Positions 21,170 to 33,529 of a stretch of 64,000 nt of DNA are shown one piece after another (position 1 is the first letter of the stretch; each line of letters begins with the position of its first letter). Below the pieces are notes generated by a model, which was not told the origin of the DNA, searched no databases, and was given only the letters and a program-made list of their open reading frames with translations. This stretch comes from Bryoerythrophyllum caledonicum (Eukaryota; Streptophyta; Bryopsida; Pottiales; Pottiaceae), in assembly GCA_963971425.1 (NCBI GenBank), contig OZ020515.1:37896371-37960370 (forward strand), read 5' to 3'. The position numbers and the translations under genes were made by a program.

Positions 21170-22010
21170 AGGTCAGCATCGATTTCTGAAGTTCATTTCT
21201 GAGCTAATTGTGAAGTAGACGCTACTATGAAACTTTGTGGCTTAAATTTTGGTTCAGAATGCGGGCTATGTCGCCGTTTCTTTTCTGTCCGAGTGTTGTG
21301 TCTGTGTGATGCGCGTGCTGTTGTATTTTTGTTAGAATTCGATTCGAGAACATCGAATAGTTAGTATCTTGATTTGAGAAGGAGCTCGCAGTGTCAGGGT
21401 TCGAGAAACTGACATTGATTGATTTTTGAGTCTAATCTTGAAATTTGCGCTTAAGGAGAGACATTGAGCGTGCTTCTGGTGAGAATTTTGGTTCTGAATG
21501 CTGGCGATGTTGCCGTTTCTGTTCGTTCTATGTCTTGAAGAAATTATTTCTGTCTGTGCTAGGCCATGATGCGCTTTCTGTTTTTTTTTCTGGGAACAGT
21601 AGCGTAGGATTCAAGGCCAAGGCATTGGAGAGTCTCGATCTCGGGAGTTTAATCGGCGAGTGAAATTTTTATGTTCGTGGAGAGCTCGTTCTCATTACTC
21701 TGAGAAGGAGGTTGCAATGTGAGACTGAGGGCTCAAGAGATTGTCATCAAATGGTTTTTCAAAGTTATTTTGTAGTTTGCACTTAAGGAGATTGAATTGT
21801 GGAAGTTTCTGGCTAAATTTTGCTTCTGGATGCTGGCGCTGGCACCGTTTCCTTATCTCCGAGATTTTGAAGAAGTTGCGTCTCTATGCGCCTGGCTGTG
21901 ATGCGCTCGCTGTTATTTCTTGGAGGACTTGCTTAGGATTCGAGCCGATGAATATTTCTTAGCTTAATTCGGCGAGTGGATGTTTTGCTTTTGGAGTGCA
22001 TTTTCCTGAT
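21170..22010 (+). repeat. Three diverged tandem units of about 280 bp upstream of the DUF2358 gene
   Basis: Segments starting near 21170, 21430 and 21720 share GGTTC(T/A)GAATGC-GGC(G/T)ATGT(T/C)GCCGTTTC-like blocks, a GATGCGC(T/G) block and GAGAAGGAG(G/C)T(T/C)GCA ends. They are well diverged and lie directly 5' of the DUF2358 gene, so they may include its promoter. Confidence 0.6.
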
Positions 22011-22074
22011 TTGAGAAGGAGGTCGCAATGAACGTTCATCAAACCGTCATCAGATGAGAGCGTGACTCAACTTT

Positions 22075-23633
22075 ATGCGAGCCGAGCGGTTGCGGCAGGG
22101 CAACATGATGTTGTCGCTGTGCCCGACGCCTTCTACTTCACTAGGAAATTTTAGGTGTTCTATTAATCTGCGGAAACCATGTTATAGTAACTTGCAGTCC
22201 CGGACGCCCGTGGTGATATGTGCGTTGCGAGGAGAACCTGCTGGTGAGATTGCTTAGTACATTTCTTTAATATTCATTTTCGGAACCAAATGAACTTGTT
22301 GTAATTGCAGCTTGATTTGGCCCTATGCTCTCTGGAAAGGTATTTTTATTGCATCAAAGAAGCAGGGCAGCTTATCAGAGGAATGTAGGGACTGAAGAAG
22401 GTGAGGCACCTGCTCCACAGTTTTCCAGAAGAGCTGCTCTTGCAGTTCTTGCCGGTGTGTCTGGAGACATTGGCATCTTCAGAGATCGGAATGAAATCTA
22501 CTATGCCAATGCCGTTACGGAAGAGAAACAAACTAATCTAACTGTTGAGCAAGTAAAGGTACGAACTAGTTTGTCAATCTTGCAACATGAAGAGACTTCA
22601 TGCGTCTAGAAGTCTGTAACGTACGCCATCTGTGAATCGTATTTACAGTTTCTTGGTTTGGCTCTCATTGTTTAAACGCTTGCCCCTAAGCAGAAAAGTT
22701 CTGGCCTCGTCTTTGCATTATTTTTCTCTCACCTTCTTGTCTTTGCAGTTGAGAATGACATCAGAGAAGGCCAGTATTACGTGGCGGGAAATTTGACTCC
22801 CAGCATATACAATGACAACTGCAAGTACGTCTCTCATTTTTCTTCTGGTGTTAAAGTGGGAGTTATCTTACTTGTTCATTCAAAGGAATATGATGCAGTG
22901 TGCTGGACACGCCTGTTAATACTAATTTTGGATCTCACATGAAAATACTAACTAATTGAGCTAACAATGTGGATAACTGCAGATTTACGGATCCAACTAC
23001 AGTCGTGACGGGAGTGAACAAGTATGTGGCAGCTGTAAAGCTGTTGTTTGACCCTGAACTCTCTGAACAGGAACTGCTTTCGATAGATGTCACGGGGCCT
23101 CGCACTATCGAAGTCAATTGGAGGCTTGGTGGGTACGTATTCTCAATCAAATCACTTGATTGTATCTATCATATTCGTTCTAGGGTACTAAACAATCGGG
23201 TCATATCATTTCACTAGTCGAATGATTAATTTGTCGGATTGTAATTTGAGCTGAAGTGTTCAAAGGCATGAATATTGGAATCATTTCCACTTAAAGCACA
23301 GAGGTAGAATTTGTTGAAGAATGCATTCATTTTTCATGCAGGTACTTGAATTTCCCATGGAAGCCACACATCATGCCGTATGAAGGTATGTCCTTTCGCT
23401 CAAGCTTCGTTGTAACCAAAAGATAAATAAAATTCTCCCTGATGATACCTAGGTTCGAAGGTAGATGAAGGTCATCTGATTGTTGAACAAGGTCATTTCT
23501 TGTTGGAGATGCAGGATCCACACGCTACACACTAGGCGACGATGGTTTGGTTGTATCACATGACGAGACATGGAGTATCTCATTGCTGACAGCGCTGTTG
23601 GAGCTCTTCACTCCATCATGGGGGCCTCACTAG
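22075..23633 (+). CDS. DUF2358 family chloroplast protein
   Basis: Exons 22075-22243, 22389-22558, 22749-22824, 22983-23132, 23342-23385 and 23515-23633 carry the conserved DUF2358 core: GQYYVAGNLTPSIY, FTDPTTVVTGVNKYV, VTGPRTIEVNWRLGG, and YTLGDDGLVVSHDETW. It ends near the family's usual C-terminus at TAG 23631-23633. The N-terminus (SLCPTPSTSLGNFRC) resembles a chloroplast transit peptide. A twin-Arg-hydrophobic segment (FSRRAALAVLAGV) follows and may direct it to the thylakoid. The family's biochemical role is not known to me. All joins are in phase except 22558 to 22749, which is off by one base. A 7-nt micro-exon at 22649-22655, flanked by AG and GT, would repair it; otherwise an unseen exon or a lesion must exist. 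Confidence 0.82.
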
Positions 23634-24040
23634 TTCTTCATTTGGAGGTATGTATCAATTTATGCGTGAATAGGTGATCACAAATATTACGTCCTTCTGG
23701 ACCTGTTCACATAGCTGGTTAAAATCTGAGAGGACCTCATACCTCGCAGCCATTGGCAGGATCCTGTATGTTTTACTATTTTGTTTCAATCAAAACTTCA
23801 ACAATAAGTGGAACAGCGGTAGCACCTTTAATGCTTCCTCTGAGAATTCTATGATCAACAATGTTACCAATATCAAGCAACGCTTGCTGATTGGTGTATG
23901 TACTAGAAGTCAAAATAGTAGAGTCTCTATAGAGAGTACTAAGCTCCACTGTAAGTTACTGCAGGTGTCGAGTATGGACTCTAGTTACCGTATATGGTCG
24001 CCTTTCGCAAATTAGAAGGTGTGAAAAATTGGAAGTGCTA
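23634..24040. other. 3' flank, no gene
   Basis: No recognisable feature. An open frame at 23674-24015 has no family features. Confidence 0.4.
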
Positions 24041-24132
24041 TTAATTTATAGCAATCAATTGAGTGGAGTAATTCCCAAATCACTTGGGGTAAACTACATC
24101 AACTGCAACTGCTTTATTTGAGCAACAACACA
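24041..24132 (+). pseudogene. Leucine-rich-repeat gene relic, split by a TTAA element
   Basis: Two LRR-like segments are readable: SNQLSGVIPKSLG, then after a one-base shift KLHQLQLLYLSNNT. The coding pattern stops exactly where the piggyBac-like element begins. On its far side, at 25060-25070, the frame would continue TTA ACG GGT (LTG), the usual residues after LSNN in a plant LRR. It is a relic of an LRR receptor-type gene; a further LRR scrap lies at 29012. Confidence 0.6.
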
Positions 24133-25063
24133 TTAACCCCTAAAGGACCAAACGTCCCCCCGGGGTCATTTTGGATTTTGGGCATGTACCTACAATTCAA
24201 AAAACATCCTTTTTAATTGAATTTTTTTTTCAAGATAGGATCTGATAAGAGCTTCGTGGAGATATATATATATATTTTTTTTTTGGATTTGTGGTTTGAA
24301 AGTTAGTACCACTTAAAGCCAAAAGTGGGACTTCGGGCACCTCTGAAATTTTTGACAAAAGTTTCTATTGACATTGAGATTTTTCACACATATAAAGAAT
24401 ATTTCCTTCTTTAAAAAATTTCAAAAAAAAATCTTGTCTTTAGTGTAAAGAGGCATTTTATCTAAGTCAAACATTTTCACACGTTGTCCGGCAACGGGGG
24501 AAAAAAACTTGATCTTTTCTACATAAAACCTAGAGATCTTCATATTTTTCACTTTTTTTTTTTTAACAACAATATATGGTGAAAACCTTCTTATTGACCA
24601 TTTGGATTATCATTTGAATACATACGTAGTTCACAAAAAATACAACATGAAATGGCAAGTTTTGAACCTCCACTCCTTGCACACTTGTTTTGAATATGCT
24701 ACACCCCTTTTTTACCTCTAAAAATTGGTGTGTTGGGAAATAACATCATGCATAAGACAATGGTAAAAGATTTAGACCCTGTACAATACAAAAATTTGAT
24801 ACAAAATGAAGTCAAAGTCAGCTGATCTACTCAACGCAGGGATGAAAATGAACCATTGTTTTGACTTTAAACACTAAAATCTATCAATCCGTGCGGTGGA
24901 TTGCAACCAAAATTTGATGGCATGTTTATATGGAAGTCTATTTTAAGATCTTATGGTTGAAAATCCAAAATTCACTTTAAAATGTGATTATCATGTCTCT
25001 TTTTGACAGTGGCAGTTTTAGACTGGTTTTAGAGCGAATTAGGTCGTGGTCCTTAGGGGTTAA
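24133..25063. mobile_element. piggyBac-like non-autonomous element 1 (TTAA target)
   Basis: Flanked by TTAA at 24133-24136 and 25060-25063. The inverted ends are CCCCTAAAGGACC and GGTCCTTAGGGG. TTAA duplication with ends starting CCC is typical of the piggyBac superfamily. There is no transposase frame. The interior (for example 24690-24900) matches elements at 45100, 50106, 52894 and 54481. Confidence 0.8.
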
Positions 25064-25300
25064 CGGGTAAGAATATGATAATCAATCTTTATGTATAATG
25101 AAGCAAAGTCTACAATGTGAGCAGTGGGTACTCAATTATAGCTAATTTCTCTACTACAATTTGAATTCAACCAATTATCCAAGTGATAATTCTAGGGATA
25201 TTTTTTAGATACAAACAAGGCCCTTTGATTTTCCTTAGAAGACGCAATGGATATAGCATATGTCTTTGTCTCTAATTTTATTAATCTAATTTTATTAGAC
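25064..25300. other. Intergenic, no gene
   Basis: AT-rich, with nothing recognised. Confidence 0.4.
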
Positions 25301-25877
25301 ATACAGTGACAAACAAAACCGAGTATAATTTTTACTCACTTCCATTCAAAAAATCATACCATGAGTATAGGTGGGCAAAACCGAAATCTGTACAAATCAA
25401 AGTTGTAGTACACGATGTATTACACAATGCTGAAAAGTTTGAGGTGGAGTTGAATTGTGGTTTGGAAGATATCAAATGCCAAAATAGAGTACCTTCATAC
25501 TCACTTTTGTTCAAGATTGGTATGAGAGCTTTCAAAATATACACAATTTGGAATGAAGCCAATTTTCTTTAGTGTTGTCTTTATGGTATTGTAAACCATC
25601 ATCTTGAACATGTGTATGCCTTTCATCAATGGAAATCAACCTTTGAGTGCTTGAGATAAATCTCAAACTGTGGAAAAATAGATTTTTTCTTGTGAGAATG
25701 GCATTTGATAATCCTTTGTGGAATTGATAGCATGGAATATTAGTGGACATCATAAGTGACAAACATGAATCAATATTGGCCATTATTGCGTATATTTCAT
25801 TTTGTATTTGAATTTTTTTAGTATTCAATAAACTCCTTTATAAACTTGATTATTTATATTGGAATGGTGTAATGGTT

Positions 25878-26068
25878 TTCTTCTTCGACCTTATTGATGT
25901 TACAATGCTCATCAATGGAAGCTTTCCATCCACCACTTTGATTTCACTTACTATACGTCGAATGCAATTAAGAACTATCAAAATGCATGTAAGTGAAATC
26001 AAAGTAGTGGATGAAAAGCTTCCATTGATGAGCATTGTAACATCAATAAGGTCAAAGAAGAAAATCAT
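25878..26068. repeat. Nested inverted repeat inside the foldback element
   Basis: About 75 bp (TTATTGATGTTACAATGCTC ... GATTTCACTTAC) returns as its reverse complement after a loop of about 35 bp (GTAAGTGAAATCAAAG ... GAGCATTGTAACATCAATAA). Confidence 0.8.
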
Positions 26069-26612
26069 CACATCATCTATATCTACAAAAGAATACAGGA
26101 TGAAGGACGATCCTTTTGGATGAACGTGCCGATGAAAAGTCGCAGTTAGGGTTTGCGACGTCTCGCTCTCTGCGGCGGCATTTTGCGCGCCTTGGTTCTG
26201 ATCGCGCCCCGGCACCGCGCGCTCTTGCAGGGCTTCTATTTGAGCTCTTTCCCGTTCGAATCTGTACAGCGCGGAACAATGTCGAAACCTAAACCACACA
26301 AACTGAGAAACGGACACAACAAAAGAATTCCAGATCTTCTACGAACTCACAATCAGAAAGGTGTCCTCTCGAATATCAAGGCCAGCGAGTTGCGTAAGCT
26401 CCAACACCTTCTACTGCTTTGTAAATGCAATCACATCTCACCCATCAACAATATGGTAACCCGAAATCCCCAAAAACTCAACTCCAAACCTCCAACTAGA
26501 GCATCGATCCCCTGAAATCCTAATCTCAAACCTTGGAGTTTAGTAATTCCTAACCTGGGTCAGGTTGGAAAAAACAAATATTGTCAGGTCAGCATGATAA
26601 GAAAAACCACCA

Positions 26613-26999
26613 AAAAAAAAGGACGGGGCGGGGATGGGGACGGGGACGGGGACGGGGACGGGGGACGGGGGGATGATGGATTGGAGGGAAAAGGCTAGGG
26701 GACGGGGAGGTGGGGACTCAACACAAAAAATTGTTGTGTCCGGAGCACACGGGTACCCCACTAGTTCATCTCATAAAGAATTAGAAGATTCTACAATTAC
26801 ATTTTCAAAAAGGACGGGGCGGGGATGGAGACGGGGGAGGGGGACGGGGGACGGGGGATGGGGGACGGGGGCGGGGACGGGGACGGGGGACAAGGACGGG
26901 GGGACGATGGATTGGAGGGAGAGGGCTAGGGGACGGGGAGGTGGGGACTCAACACAAAAAAAATGTTGTGTCCGGAGGACACGGGTACCCCACTAGTTC
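26613..26999 (+). repeat. Duplicated (GGGGAC)n tract with shared tail
   Basis: Two direct copies (about 26613-26765 and 26808-26999) each hold a GGGGACGGGGAC-type tract followed by the same tail (GGTGGGGACTCAACACAAAA ... GGGTACCCCACTAGTTC). Many runs of four G at short spacing would allow G-quadruplex folding. Confidence 0.8.
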
Positions 27000-27560
27000 C
27001 AATATAAATAATCAAGTTTATAAAGGAGTTTATTGAATACTAAAAAAATTCAAATACAAAATGAAATACATGCAATAATGGCCATTATTGATTCACGTTT
27101 GTCACTTATGATGTCCACTAATATTCCATGCTATCAATTCCACAAAGGATTATCAAATGCCATTCTCACAAGAAAAAATCTATTTTTCCACAGTTTGAGA
27201 TTTATCTCAAGCACTCAAAGGTTGATTTCCATTGATGAAAGGCATACACATGTTCAAGATGATGGTTTACAATACCATAAAGACAACACTAAAGAAAATT
27301 GGCTTCATTCCAAATTGTGTATATTTTGAAAGCTCTCATACCAATCTTGAACAAAAGTGAGTATGAAGGTACTCTATTTTGGCATTTGATATCTTCCAAA
27401 CCACAATTCAACTCCACCTCAAACTTTTCAACATTGTGTAATACATCATGTACTACAACTTTGATTTGTACAGATTTCGGTTTTGCCCACCTATACTCAT
27501 GGTATGATTTTTTGAATGGAAGTGAGTAAAAATTATACTCGGTTTTGTTTGTCACTGTAT

Positions 27561-28389
27561 CTTTGGTATATTTTTAAATCTTTGGAAAGAATTTGTTCAT
27601 TGAATAAATATTTGACTTACGCATGAATATTTTACAACCTTGATAAACTCCAGACTTATCAAATGGGCATATACACAAACAAGCGAAGACAATAGCACGT
27701 CTTTTCAAGACAACCATCAATATCCCTTCTTCTTTTCATTAGGTAAGTTTTATATAATATTATAAAATCTATATCTATCTTTATAAAGAATGATCGAGTA
27801 ATATTGGTGAAATTGCCTTTTCTTGTTTAATAACTCATTTAAGAACTTGAATTGCATATCCAAGAGTTTGAAAAAGTGTATCATTGACTACAACAAATGG
27901 ACCATAGTATCTATTTAACTTCTCTCAACATAGCTATTGAGTTTTGGTATCAGTATGATTGCCATAGTTCCTAGTATTGCAACCAATACTAATAAATACG
28001 TCTACCCTAAATAGGGTTTATTATCATTCAAAATATTTAATTTTCACACCAATGAATGCAAAAATGATACAAAGTTTGTCACTTCATGGAATCAACAAAA
28101 AGTCAAAATTTCACATAAGGATTCATTTACATGTGATTCCCCTTCTAGAAGCATTGTTTTTGAAAGTCATCGCACACAAAAATACAAAACACAATTGCCA
28201 TGTGAGGAAACGTCCTTGTCCTAGTAAATCCCAATTTACAGAAGTGTTTGTCCTTGTGACTTGTTGTTAGGGACATAGCCTCTGGAACCTTTTACTTACC
28301 TTTTACATTAAGCTAGGGTATATGTATGAATCGACACTTAAAGAGTTGTTGGGTCTTGACAATGCATATCAATGCATATTGAATTGGCA
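27561..28389. other. AT-rich intergenic, no gene
   Basis: Nothing recognised; the frame at 27977-28270 has no family features. Confidence 0.4.
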
Positions 28390-28463
28390 ACTGGAATAGC
28401 TCAGTTGGTTAGAGCGTGTGGTTGTTAACCACAAGGTCGAAGGTTCTACCCCACCATTTTTGT
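28390..28463 (+). pseudogene. tRNA-Asn (GUU) pseudogene or SINE head
   Basis: The D-arm with A box (TAGCTCAGTTGG), the anticodon arm (GTGGTTGTTAACCAC, anticodon GTT) and the variable loop are those of plant tRNA-Asn. The B box reads GGTTCTA instead of GGTTCGA. The T stem does not pair, and the 3' acceptor strand (ATTTTTG) cannot pair with ACTGGAA. It is therefore a relic or a tRNA-derived repeat head rather than a working tRNA. Confidence 0.8.
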
Positions 28464-29011
28464 TTTTGTAGTACCCGGTGACCTAAAACTTGTCAAAAAA
28501 TTGGAAAGTCATGAGAGAACCAAATTGAAAAAGATACAGGATTATCAAAGTGATTTGTTGTAAACAACATTGTGCATTATTCTCTCCTCTCTATGTGATT
28601 CTCCTATTGCATCATTTTTTAAAGTCATTGCACGCAAAAGTGCAAAACACAATTGTCATGCCAAGAAATGTCCTTGACTTTGAAAATATTTTCTTACACT
28701 TTTTTTGGTTGGTATAGAAAGCTATTTAGGAGAAAAGGCTTGGGGGCATGTTTGAATATTCATTATTTTTTTATCTCAACCTCATTTGGTCTGGATCACA
28801 TTTATTTATAATGTAATTCCATAATTATTAATAACTCGTTCTTTTTTTTATATTGAATATAATATTTTTTTTCTTAATTTTGAAATGTTTATGATTAGAT
28901 CATTAACTGTGTTTCCAAGCGTGCTACAATCATCCTTGTCAATTCCATTGATATCGTTTTCTTTTTATACTACTAGAACAAATACTAAGCAAAAGTGCAT
29001 CCCTTTAGGAG
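28464..29011. other. AT-rich intergenic, no gene
   Basis: Nothing recognised. Confidence 0.4.
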
Positions 29012-29104
29012 TTGGAAGAACTTGACTTAGGTGTCAACAAATTGGTGGGCTCATTTCAGGCGTGGCTTGGAGGCCCTTCACACTCAAGCAACTTTGGCTT
29101 ACAG
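29012..29104 (+). pseudogene. LRR fragment
   Basis: About one repeat of plant LRR consensus (LEELDLGVNKLVGSFQAWLGG), ending at a GT that may be an old splice donor. No kinase or further repeats follow. Confidence 0.5.
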
Positions 29105-30183
29105 GTAATGCATTTAGTAGTGAGAAAATGTTACTTGCCTTTACGGAATTATGAACGTAGTGTCTTAAAAAATTTAATGCCGCATGCAATTGCAATTTAC
29201 ATTGTTGATTTTAACAAGGATCATGTGTATAAAGATTTTGATTTATTTAAATGTCATGGTATTGCAATAAGGTGGGGTGGTGTAGTATAGATAATACTGT
29301 TGTCAATTAAATCAATCAAAACACCCCACGCAATTCAACTCTAAAAACTTCTTATTGGGAATGGATCTTTTTGTTTAGTGTGTAAGTAGCTTAAGGTCAC
29401 ATGAAGGTAGTAATTGTATTTTTTATTGAATTAAATCAAGGTATTTTCTTTAAGAAATTAATTATCAACCGGGGAGCACTCTTAGTCCAATCAATTTGAT
29501 AGTATCTTTAGTATCCAGTTGATGTAAACACAATATTCGTGAAAACGTCACATGGCATACGAAAATGTCACAAATGACGTTTTTCCGAATACTAGAGAGA
29601 CCAACTTATATTAGAACATTGACAAAAAAGTCCATCAAGAATCTATAAACTATTTTTCAAACCGTGACTCCTATGATAAAAATTGCATTGTCGCTAATAT
29701 CCAAAGTATTTGAATTAGGATTTAAAGTGTATATGTGATTAGCATATATAATTCTAATAGAATACAAAATTTGTAGATTACAAAAAATAGGCTTGTGTTT
29801 TGTTCATATTTAATGACATGATTGAACATTTCTATAATTTGATTTTAAACATAAATGCAAAGACAATGAACTCAATATGTATTGGTATATCTATGAATTT
29901 ATTGTGAGAATTTAGTCATTATAATATTTTTCCTCTTGCTCCAATTCTAGATGCATTTTCCAATTATACAAGTCCATATACAATATTGATGTATCTATTG
30001 AATTTTAGCAAAGACATATATAATTACATTATAAATTACCTATTTAAAATCCTTGAATACATCATTCACTAACTACTAAGATATGTCATCTATAATAAAA
30101 GCTTGTGGCTTCTTACCTAGTAAAATCAATCTATGTGGCGTACAACATTCACAAGTCTAGCTACAACTACAATGCATACTATT
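29105..30183. other. AT-rich intergenic, no gene
   Basis: Nothing recognised. Confidence 0.4.
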
Positions 30184-32453
30184 TTAATCTTTATGGCCAT
30201 CAGCTAATCCTATATCTTGCAAAAGTAAGAGATGACTCTCAAAATGAGCATGTTGTTCTTTCGGAAGAACAATCTTCTTTTCCGTGGAAAACCCTTGATG
30301 AGTCACCATTTCAGTCTTAGACGATGTGCTATGTGTCCAAGATGTAAATACAGTAGCCACTTCGACCCAATCTTTGCCTTTGTAAGACCGATCTGGCTCC
30401 CACGATCGAACTAAGCAATTTGCATATCGGGCCCGCATTGCATTTGGTCCCTCGCGAACGCCCTTCAATGCAGTAGGTAGATACCACAAAGCAAGAAATT
30501 CTCCATTCGACCTTGCCACATTCCGTACCTCCCGAACCTTTGCCACCCAAAATGCTTCTCCATTCTCCTGTGCAACTTTGGGTGCTTGGACTCCGACAAA
30601 GTGACCAACATGAACATCCATGTGTGGATCAAAGTCAAACCATCTTTCACGTTCCATGGCCACAACATTTGAAACTAGGCTGCTCGATGAAGTTAAAAGC
30701 TTTGCATCCCTTGTTGTCCCTGAAGGCAAGCAAGAAGCCCTTTGTTTTTTTGTTGTCGATTTCTTAGGTCCCGGATTGGTTGGCGCCTTACCTCGAGGTC
30801 CAAAGTACCCACGATGTTCAACGTCAGGAAATGATGAAAGTACAGCGGAGAAGTTTCGCTCATCCTCTTGACCATGGGTTCCATTTTCCTTGCCTCTAGG
30901 AATAGTCCACCAAAATGATGATGCCTTGTGCACTACAACTCTATCAGTATCTGGAAATTCATCGAGAAACTGAATGAAATCCTCAGTCTCCCTAATGATA
31001 TTCCGATATGATTGCAAATACTCCTCCGATGCATCCAATTGTGAATGCCTAAATAGCTGACGTTATTTCAAAATCACAAACGATCGAAGTGCTTGAATTT
31101 CTTCAAGATCACTTTGGAAAACCTCAGCGAATCCAGGTTTCTTGCGCACGTCGGGAACGCTAAGTAAGAATGGTTCACCCTCAATTGGTCCCCATGCATC
31201 GTTTGCATAGATTTTACTCTGCACATGAGGACGATTGTTTTGTTGATAGAAGCGAAAGTGGTGTGGTTCACTCACGCCCGTAAAAGCTGTACTTCTACTG
31301 GAGAACAAGTGCGGAGTTATGTACTCCTTCCAATCCCAAATATTCTCCACCAATTGAGCATATCGCACTGGTTCATCCCCATGGCCTGGAATGTAGTTCT
31401 CTATAAGTTTCAGAAGCTTCGAGAGTGATTCTACGTCATCACCTTTCAGAACATGGGATATACAACTAAACCGTTGGTCTATATCCGAGTGTGTGTGGCC
31501 AACAAGAAGAAAACCCACCCGGACTTCCTCAAAATACCCGAGGCCAACTAGAGCCGCGCATAGCCCCAGCATGTACTTGTTCTTATTTTCTCGACCACAA
31601 TTGTCTGCCTGGATGCATAGAATAGGTGGCAGTCCACCTCTTGCATTGTGCACACAACTCAAGACCCTCATGATGGATGTAACGACTTGATTGCTATCAT
31701 GCTTGTGATGCGCATCTATCCATAAGTCACAACATAAACCCCATCCGTGCACCAATATCCCACACAGGTGCCTCTTCACGTAGCGGCCCTCGATATTCTT
31801 TACCGACTGTCGCATCTTCGGAACCATGGTCGTGTTTTGATCGATCCCATCTACAACTATGGACATATATTGGTCTCGCCTATTTCTGGCGTTCAACTTC
31901 ACTTCTTCATAGGCGTCCCGTTCTTGGCGTTGCAATTCGTGGTGCCGTTGATAGGTCTTTTTCAATTGATCTTTCATAGTATTACTCACAACTTTCTCTA
32001 AAGTTGAGGTAAATTTCCAACAAACACTGCACTTTGAAAAACGAGAAGTCTTTGGAATTTGGACATGTGGGAAAGATTCACGCCACATTGCATGAAATGC
32101 TGAAACGCTTATCTGCTCTTCATTTGCTTCAGCAAGACTGCCATTGATTAGAGCCAATATATCTTTCTTCTTGGCATTCATTGGTAGAAGGACCAAGGGT
32201 ACAAATACGCCATCTTTTTTCCATAGGTGATGTCGATGGGGTTGTACACATCCACAACCCTTCACATAATTTCGCAATAAAGCACGAGCAGCCGCCACAT
32301 GTGTCGATTCACGGGGCTTCAAAGCATTTCCATGAATTGCGCTTCGTTGCGCTCTCTCACGAATGCCTTTCTTCCATCTCTCCAATTGCCTTGGAGAGTA
32401 ACCTAAAACATGCGCATAACATCCATGGCACACATATGAACACCGGTTTCGTT
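30184..32453 (-). pseudogene. Transposase-like protein of the DUF7869 / GHTHxDIDQ type with C-terminal BAH-like module; one in-frame TAA
   Basis: A single minus-strand frame runs from about 32453 to 30184 with one break, TAA at 31063-31065. The N-terminus has a Cys/His pattern (CHGCYAHVLGYSPRQ) and a C-x2-C (FSKCSVCWKF). The core has YMSIVVDGIDQ, the acidic box IQADNCGRENKNKYM and FLLVGHTHSDIDQRFS, as in the widespread transposon-associated proteins annotated with DUF7869-type domains. The C-terminal part after the stop has a BAH/Tudor-like pattern (VGHFVGVQAP, FWVAKVREV, FLALWYLP). No ATG fits the start, since an in-frame TAA lies just above 32453, so the N-terminus is truncated or an exon is missing. 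Terminal repeats of this element were not found. Confidence 0.75.
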
Positions 32454-32904
32454 AAAAGTGTACATAGCCATGTGCGTTTTTTTTAAAGGGATTCTTTTAA
32501 ATATTTAATTGGTAATACTATGGCACATTAAGTGTATTTGGTCACATAATTCTATCATTCAACATAATTCCAAATCAATACAAATTACCAAAAACATGCA
32601 GCTTGATGTAATTATACAGAACATTATTCTTCTATATTTGAGAAGATGTAAGGAATCATTTATTTTAGGTTTATAATCTAGCTTGCAAAAACAAATCATA
32701 TAAATATGAAATTTGTGATGCAATATAAATAGAAATTGATTACTCAAGTCTTTTTATTTATTAAAATTGAAGTGTAGAAATCTAATTCTAGTATTGTACA
32801 AATAGTACATCATTTTTCAAATTTACATAGATGCAACCTATACAAAAAAATTAATAAACATTATATAGCAAATCATATGTATAATTTATATATGGTAATA
32901 AATG
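32454..32904. other. AT-rich intergenic, no gene
   Basis: Nothing recognised. Confidence 0.4.
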
Positions 32905-33419
32905 TTACATCTCAAAACAAAACCATCTCATAATCACAACAAAACGTTCATGAGCATCCATGAACTCAGTCAACTCCAACTGCTCAGATTCAGTCAAAGT
33001 CTTAAACACATTCAACATACAAGTGTAAAGATTTTGTTTTACCTCACCCAACTCTGCCCACCATTTCCGTGCTTTAGGTAGGCCTGTGATTTTCATATCA
33101 ACCAAATCATCCAGACTTCCAATAAAATTGGAAGTTTTCAGAACAAAAGAAGTAACACCGGTTACCGCATTTGATATAACAAAAATCTCACAAAACTTGC
33201 ATCTCCGGTGAAAGCTGAAGCTACAATTTTTTGAACAGATGCTCCTCTTTTCCATATTCTTGAACATAAAATCTTCCCCTCCCCCCATGAATAATGAGTA
33301 ATTTTTAGAATAACTCGTTTGTCATCGCGTGTAAGAAACCACCCATAATCTTGAAAAGCTACAGATGGATTTGGAGCCTTTGGCATTTTTGCAAATTCTT
33401 TCTCCCGTGGCGGTGGCAT
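32905..33419 (-). pseudogene. Unknown small protein in two overlapping frames
   Basis: ATG 33419 opens 85 codons (MPPPREKEFAKM ... FQDYGWFLTRDD) that end near 33162. Another frame is open from 33288 to 32905 (KARKWWAELGEVKQNL, LTESEQLELTEFMDAHERF). A frameshift or an intron near 33200 (possible GTGAGA donor at about 33192) could join them. Not recognised. It sits on the same strand just upstream of the DUF7869-type gene, so it may be an accessory gene or first exons of the same element. Confidence 0.4.
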
Positions 33420-33529
33420 TGTGAATTTGCCTCATAAACCCTAGAAAATGTGCAACAGAATTTAAAATAAAAATCATTAGTCAAACAATTGAAATCATAT
33501 TAAAAACAGAATACAAAAGAAAATATGAC

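Larger units (their letters stand above)
25301..27560. mobile_element. Foldback-type element with 564-bp terminal inverted repeats
   Basis: The arms 25301-25864 and 26997-27560 pair base for base (paired positions sum to 52861) with very few mismatches. The outer tips read ATACAGTGACAAAC. TA next to CAGTGAC at both ends could be a TA target duplication. No transposase is present. The interior holds a second hairpin, a possible captured 5' gene fragment around 26140-26460 and two G-rich tracts. Open frames in the arms (25306-25572 and its mirror) are not supported as genes. Confidence 0.8.

Noticed and set aside
26634-26996. 120-codon frame through the G-rich tract
   Set aside because: Simple-sequence translation (GTGTGTGDGG-like) without domain support.
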